The notes under the pieces are model-generated. The model saw only the letters and a list, made by a program, of their open reading frames with translations. It ran no database searches and was not told the DNA's origin. From Gammaproteobacteria bacterium (lineage in GTDB: Bacteria; Pseudomonadota; Gammaproteobacteria; Pseudomonadales; Halomonadaceae), in NCBI GenBank assembly GCA_023485185.1, contig JAMCZP010000249.1:1-27354 (forward strand): a DNA stretch of 27,354 bases, read 5' to 3'. Numbering within the stretch: position 1 is the stretch's first letter; every line of letters starts with the position of its first letter. Shown piece by piece: positions 23,998 through 27,354 of this stretch. A program made the translations under genes and the position numbers.

Positions 23998-25209
23998 TTA
24001 GCGCTCGCTTGGGTTAAGCGGGTTAGCCGCAAAGTAGTCCAAAGCAGCCGTTACGCCGCTGCCTTTTAGGTTAACGCCGGACAGCTTCATGCCCGCCTCA
24101 CAGCCGCCTAAGGTGGCAATCAAGGTAAGGTCGTTGCAATCGCCCAAGTGGCCAATACGGAACATTTTGCCTTTGGCCTTACCCAGTCCCATGCCTAATG
24201 AAAGGTCAAAACGCTCATAGATAATCTTGCGCACCGCATCCGCATCGACACCCTCAGGCATTACCACGCCGGTCAGCACAGGCGAATAAACGGATGGATC
24301 CAAGCACTGAATCTCAAGGCCCCACGCCTCTACCGCTGCACGCACCCCAGCGGCCCAGCGTTGGTGGCGAGCCAGCACGTTGTCCATGCCTTCATCCAAC
24401 AGCATATCCAGCGCTTCATTCAGGCCATAGAGCAGGTTGGTGCTGGGGGTGTAGGGCCAGTAGCCGTTCTTGTTGGCTTCGAGAATTTCATCCCAGGCCC
24501 AGAAGCTTTTGGGTAGTTTTGATTGCTTGCTGGCTTCAATCGCTTTGGGTGAAAGCGCGTTAAAGCTAATGCCTGGTGGCAGCATCAGGCCTTTTTGCGA
24601 GCCAGAGACGGTGACATCGACGCCCCACGCATCATGGCAGTAGTCGGCGCTGGCCAACCCGGAAATAGTATCGACAATCAGCAGTGCGGGATGGCCAGCG
24701 GCATCGATAGCTTTACGCACAGCGGCGATATCGCTTGTTACGCCAGTAGAGGTTTCGTTATGCACCACACACACAGCCTTTAGCTCGTGGTTGGTGTCCT
24801 CTTTCAGGCGCGCTTCGATCATGTCGGCCTGAACACCATGCCGCCAGCCTTCGTAGCCCGGCAAGCCCAGAAACTCGGGCTGGATGTCCAAACGCAGTGC
24901 CATTTTGTGCCACAGCGTGGCGAAGTGGCCGGTCTCAAACATCAGCACCTTATCGCCCGGTGACATGGTATTGGCAAGCGCAGCTTCCCAGGCACCGGTA
25001 CCGGAAGCCGGGTAGATAATCACGGGGTTCTCGGTTTTGAAGATCTTTTGAATCTTGCTCAGCAGCTCAAGGCCCAAAGCGCCAAACTCTGGCCCACGGT
25101 GGTCGATAGTCGGCAGACTCATCGCCCGTAAAATACGGTCTGGCACTGGCGAAGGGCCAGGAATTTGCAAGAAGTGGCGGCCAGAAGGGTGGAAATTAAG
25201 TTTTAACAT
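23998..25209 (-). CDS. Class V aminotransferase, serine-glyoxylate type
   Basis: This 403-residue PLP enzyme belongs to the alanine/serine-glyoxylate aminotransferase family. It opens with the family start FLQIPGPSPVPDRILRAM and LPTIDHRGPEFGALG. The PLP site is SGSQKGLMLPPG with the Schiff-base Lys near residue 205; IYPASGTGAWEAAL and HNETSTG hold cofactor and substrate contacts, and KMFRIGHLGDCN carries the carboxylate-binding Arg. Members move an amino group from serine, alanine or aspartate to glyoxylate to form glycine. Which donor is used cannot be read from sequence; BhcA of the beta-hydroxyaspartate cycle is related, but its partner genes bhcB-D are not seen. Glyoxylate could come from urate breakdown or from glycolate. 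The gene follows the CoA-transferase by 100 bases. Confidence 0.85.
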   Translation of the reverse strand: MLKLNFHPSGRHFLQIPGPSPVPDRILRAMSLPTIDHRGPEFGALGLELLSKIQKIFKTENPVIIYPASGTGAWEAALANTMSPGDKVLMFETGHFATLWHKMALRLDIQPEFLGLPGYEGWRHGVQADMIEARLKEDTNHELKAVCVVHNETSTGVTSDIAAVRKAIDAAGHPALLIVDTISGLASADYCHDAWGVDVTVSGSQKGLMLPPGISFNALSPKAIEASKQSKLPKSFWAWDEILEANKNGYWPYTPSTNLLYGLNEALDMLLDEGMDNVLARHQRWAAGVRAAVEAWGLEIQCLDPSVYSPVLTGVVMPEGVDADAVRKIIYERFDLSLGMGLGKAKGKMFRIGHLGDCNDLTLIATLGGCEAGMKLSGVNLKGSGVTAALDYFAANPLNPSER

Positions 25210-25309
25210 GATGACGTTCCTGTTTGTTGTTGTAGGGCTCGCGGCTGGATCGACCGTTTAGCGCTAGTGAAAATGGATAATGAATGCAATTAATCACATC
25301 AAAAAAGCG

Positions 25310-26497
25310 TTATTTGATGCATCCGTCTGCACGCAGAGCGTCAAGCTCAGCGCCGGAGAACCCTAGACTATCGAGCACTTCATCAGTGTGCTGGGCAAAC
25401 AGCGGCGCCGGGCTGCGAATTTGCGACGGTGTCTCAGAGAACTTGCTGGGAAACCCAATGGTTTTCATTTTGCCCATGACCGGGTGATCCATCTCTTGCA
25501 CCATGCCCCGCGCTAGGTAGTGCTCATCCTGCATCGCTTGGGCGAAGTCATTGATTGGCCCGGCAGGCACGCCTGCGCTGTCACATAGCATCAGCCACTC
25601 ATCGACCGTTTTATCCGCCATTAGCTCTTCCAGTAGCGCCTCCAGCTCTTCAACGTGCTGGCCGCGGTTTTGGTTGGTAATAAAGCGTGAGTCTTGCATA
25701 AGTTCTTCACGCTTTAAGACATCCTGACAAAAGCGCTCCCAGGTGCGTTGGTTGGCGCAGCCAAGCATCAAGAAGCCATCGCTGGCTTTGACGGCCTGAT
25801 AAGGCGCAGAGACACGGTGACGCCAGCCCGTTGGCCCCGGCACCGTGCCTTCAGAGAAATAGGCCGCTGCTTCCCAGGTAAACCAGGGCAAACCGCACTC
25901 GGTAATGGCGATATCGATATGCTGACCTTCACCGGTCTTCATCTTGTGAATGCAGGCAGCAAGAATCGAATACACCGCGGTTAAGCCACCGCCAATATCG
26001 TAAACCGCAATCCCGGTTTTAAGCGGGCGCTTACCCTCTTCCCCGGTCATCGACATTAAACCTGTCATGCCTTGCGCGACTAAATCAAAGCCCCCTTTAT
26101 GACTATAGGGACCGGTTTGGCCATAGCCTGAAATGGAGCAGTAAACGATGCCAGGGTTGATCGCTTTAATCGTGTCATAGTCGATCTCCAGCGACTTGGT
26201 TACCCCAGGCCGGTAGTTCTCAACAATAACGTCGGCATCAGCCGCTAAGCGGTAAAAGATTTGCCGTGCGCGCTCGTCTTTCAGGTTGAGCGAGATGCTT
26301 TTTTTGTTACGGTTAATTTGTGAAAAGCAGGTCGATTCACCGTTAACGTAAGGCCCCATTTGGCGGCTGTCGTCTCCACCATTGAGTTTCTCGACCTTAA
26401 TCACCTCGGCCCCCATGTCTGCCAGCACCATGGTGCAGTAAGGGCCTGCCATTATCTGTGATACATCCAGCACTTTTATATCTTGTAGGGGAAGCAT
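25310..26497 (-). CDS. Class III (CaiB/BaiF-family) acyl-CoA transferase
   Basis: This 395-residue protein is a full-length family III CoA-transferase, a group that forms intertwined dimers and transfers CoA between carboxylic acids. It starts VLDVSQIMAGPYCTMVLADMG with AEVIKVEK, and has VIVENYRPGV, SISGYGQTGPYSHKGGFDL and AITECGLPW. Asp138 in GGFDL is the expected catalytic aspartate that forms the acyl anhydride. The start was set at ATG 26497 (MLPLQDIK), seven bases after AGGAGG; the frame can be extended by 10 codons without a ribosome site. Substrate acids and CoA donor are unknown; family members use succinate, oxalate, formate, citramalate, carnitine and others. It follows the crotonase-fold gene by 42 bases, so the two probably act on the same acyl-CoA. 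Confidence 0.9.
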   Translation of the reverse strand: MLPLQDIKVLDVSQIMAGPYCTMVLADMGAEVIKVEKLNGGDDSRQMGPYVNGESTCFSQINRNKKSISLNLKDERARQIFYRLAADADVIVENYRPGVTKSLEIDYDTIKAINPGIVYCSISGYGQTGPYSHKGGFDLVAQGMTGLMSMTGEEGKRPLKTGIAVYDIGGGLTAVYSILAACIHKMKTGEGQHIDIAITECGLPWFTWEAAAYFSEGTVPGPTGWRHRVSAPYQAVKASDGFLMLGCANQRTWERFCQDVLKREELMQDSRFITNQNRGQHVEELEALLEELMADKTVDEWLMLCDSAGVPAGPINDFAQAMQDEHYLARGMVQEMDHPVMGKMKTIGFPSKFSETPSQIRSPAPLFAQHTDEVLDSLGFSGAELDALRADGCIK

Positions 26498-26539
26498 GCG
26501 CTCTCCTCCTAATAGGTAGTTTTGCACGTTGGCCGACCG

Positions 26540-27346
26540 CTAATGACCAGACCACTCAAAGGGCGTTTTATTGACGAACTTATCCACCGCCGCCGCAAAA
26601 TCCCTGCTCATATAACAGGTGGTTACCCAGTCGTCACCGGCATCCGCCGAGAGTCGGCGCTGCTCTAGCGCTCGGCCAATTAGTGCCTTACTGGCCTGAA
26701 GTGTTAGCGGTGCCCGCTTGGCAAAAGCCTCAGCTAACGTGGCCACCTCGGCGTAAATGGAGTCAGCGTCGAACTGCTGATTTACCAATCCTGCTGCCAG
26801 CGCCTCGTCAGCGCTAAACAGGCGCGCCATCATTAGCGCTTCTTTGGTGCGCGCAACGCCAAGCATGTCGATCATGCGTGAGACGTTGTTAATCGAAAGC
26901 GTATTACCCAGCGTTTTAGCTATCGGTACACCAAACTTCATCGTTGGGGTGGCGTAGCGAAAGTCACACACCAGCGCCAGTGCTGCACCGCCACCCACGC
27001 AGGCACCTTCAATCAGCGCCAGGGTTGGCTTGGGAAAGGTTTCCAGCTTGCCCACCACGCGGTCGATGCGTCGCTCGTAGCCAATCGCATCTTCAGGCTT
27101 ACTAAAGCCCGAAAATTGGCTGATGTCGGTACCGGCCACAAAGGCTTCACCGCCAACACCGTGTAGTACCACGGCATGCACGCTGTCATCCGCTGCTAAC
27201 TGGTCGCAGTGCTTTTCCAAGGCGTCGTACATCTCCCAGGTCATCGCATTGCGGCTCTGGGGTCGATTAAAACCAATCCAGGCAACGCCATTGCGAACGT
27301 CAAACGTTACGCTGTCGGTGTGGGGTAATTGATCGTTAGTGCTCAT
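26540..27346 (-). CDS. Enoyl-CoA hydratase/isomerase-fold protein lacking both canonical glutamates
   Basis: This 268-residue protein has the crotonase fold: FVAGTDISQFSGF is the first oxyanion-hole loop, IEGACVGGGAALALVCDFRYA the second, and FGVPIAKTLGN the active-site loop. In classical enoyl-CoA hydratase the second loop reads GGGCE and the third FGQPE, giving catalytic Glu144 and Glu164; here the aligned residues are Ala122 and Ile142. It is thus unlikely to be an ordinary hydratase; isomerase, decarboxylase, lyase or hydrolase chemistry is possible. The ATG at 27346 lies within eight bases of the window edge, so its full upstream region is not seen. It heads the visible five-gene run, directly followed by the CoA-transferase. 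Confidence 0.9.
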   Translation of the reverse strand: MSTNDQLPHTDSVTFDVRNGVAWIGFNRPQSRNAMTWEMYDALEKHCDQLAADDSVHAVVLHGVGGEAFVAGTDISQFSGFSKPEDAIGYERRIDRVVGKLETFPKPTLALIEGACVGGGAALALVCDFRYATPTMKFGVPIAKTLGNTLSINNVSRMIDMLGVARTKEALMMARLFSADEALAAGLVNQQFDADSIYAEVATLAEAFAKRAPLTLQASKALIGRALEQRRLSADAGDDWVTTCYMSRDFAAAVDKFVNKTPFEWSGH

Positions 27347-27354
27347 ACCGTGCT

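Noticed and set aside
23998..25209. Aminotransferase as BhcA of the beta-hydroxyaspartate cycle
   Set aside because: The hydroxyaspartate aldolase, dehydratase and iminosuccinate reductase partners are not present, and the sequence alone does not separate aspartate from serine donors.

Overview
The window looks like chromosome of a halophilic gammaproteobacterium, most likely Halomonadaceae. This is judged from protein character only: an E. coli-like long ketol-acid reductoisomerase with a divergent IlvY, a short phasin, a membrane urate hydroxylase and a two-domain ModF/PhrA ATPase. No rRNA, tRNA or CRISPR array was seen.

Positions 1-2490 are accessory DNA. A gene entering from the left edge on the minus strand may be a transposase. 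Next come the right half of an integron-type attC site, a DUF2726 protein, a complete attC site at 1053-1119, a small addiction-module-like protein, a PD-(D/E)XK-like protein and a YefM-YoeB toxin-antitoxin pair. This reads as the edge of a cassette array or island beside conserved housekeeping genes.

Positions 2587-6736 hold modF/phrA, then ilvC with its terminator, and the divergent regulator ilvY with an inverted repeat between them. Positions 6900-12598 hold a complete family-5 (dipeptide/oligopeptide-type) ABC importer on the minus strand: binding protein, two permeases, then two ATPases. A strong hairpin separates the binding-protein gene from the permeases.

Positions 13066-16080 form a urate degradation module: uraH, puuD and a GntR/FCD regulator on the minus strand, with uraD divergent. 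A GTATAC-centred palindrome occurs in the uraH-uraD interval, upstream of the ABC operon and just after uraD, so one regulator may control the module and the transporter. Positions 16177-18221 carry a phasin and two glutathione transferase family proteins.

Positions 18608-27346 look like a 2-hydroxyacid and CoA-ester region. A lactate/glycolate-type permease, preceded by a PdhR/LldR-like operator, converges on a five-gene minus-strand run: a crotonase-fold protein, a class III CoA-transferase, a serine-glyoxylate-type aminotransferase, a 1000-residue FAD/Fe-S 2-hydroxyacid dehydrogenase and a gamma-carbonic-anhydrase-like protein. The crotonase lacks both canonical hydratase glutamates. The overall pathway of this run cannot be named from sequence and is the best candidate for new biology here, together with the urate-linked importer.
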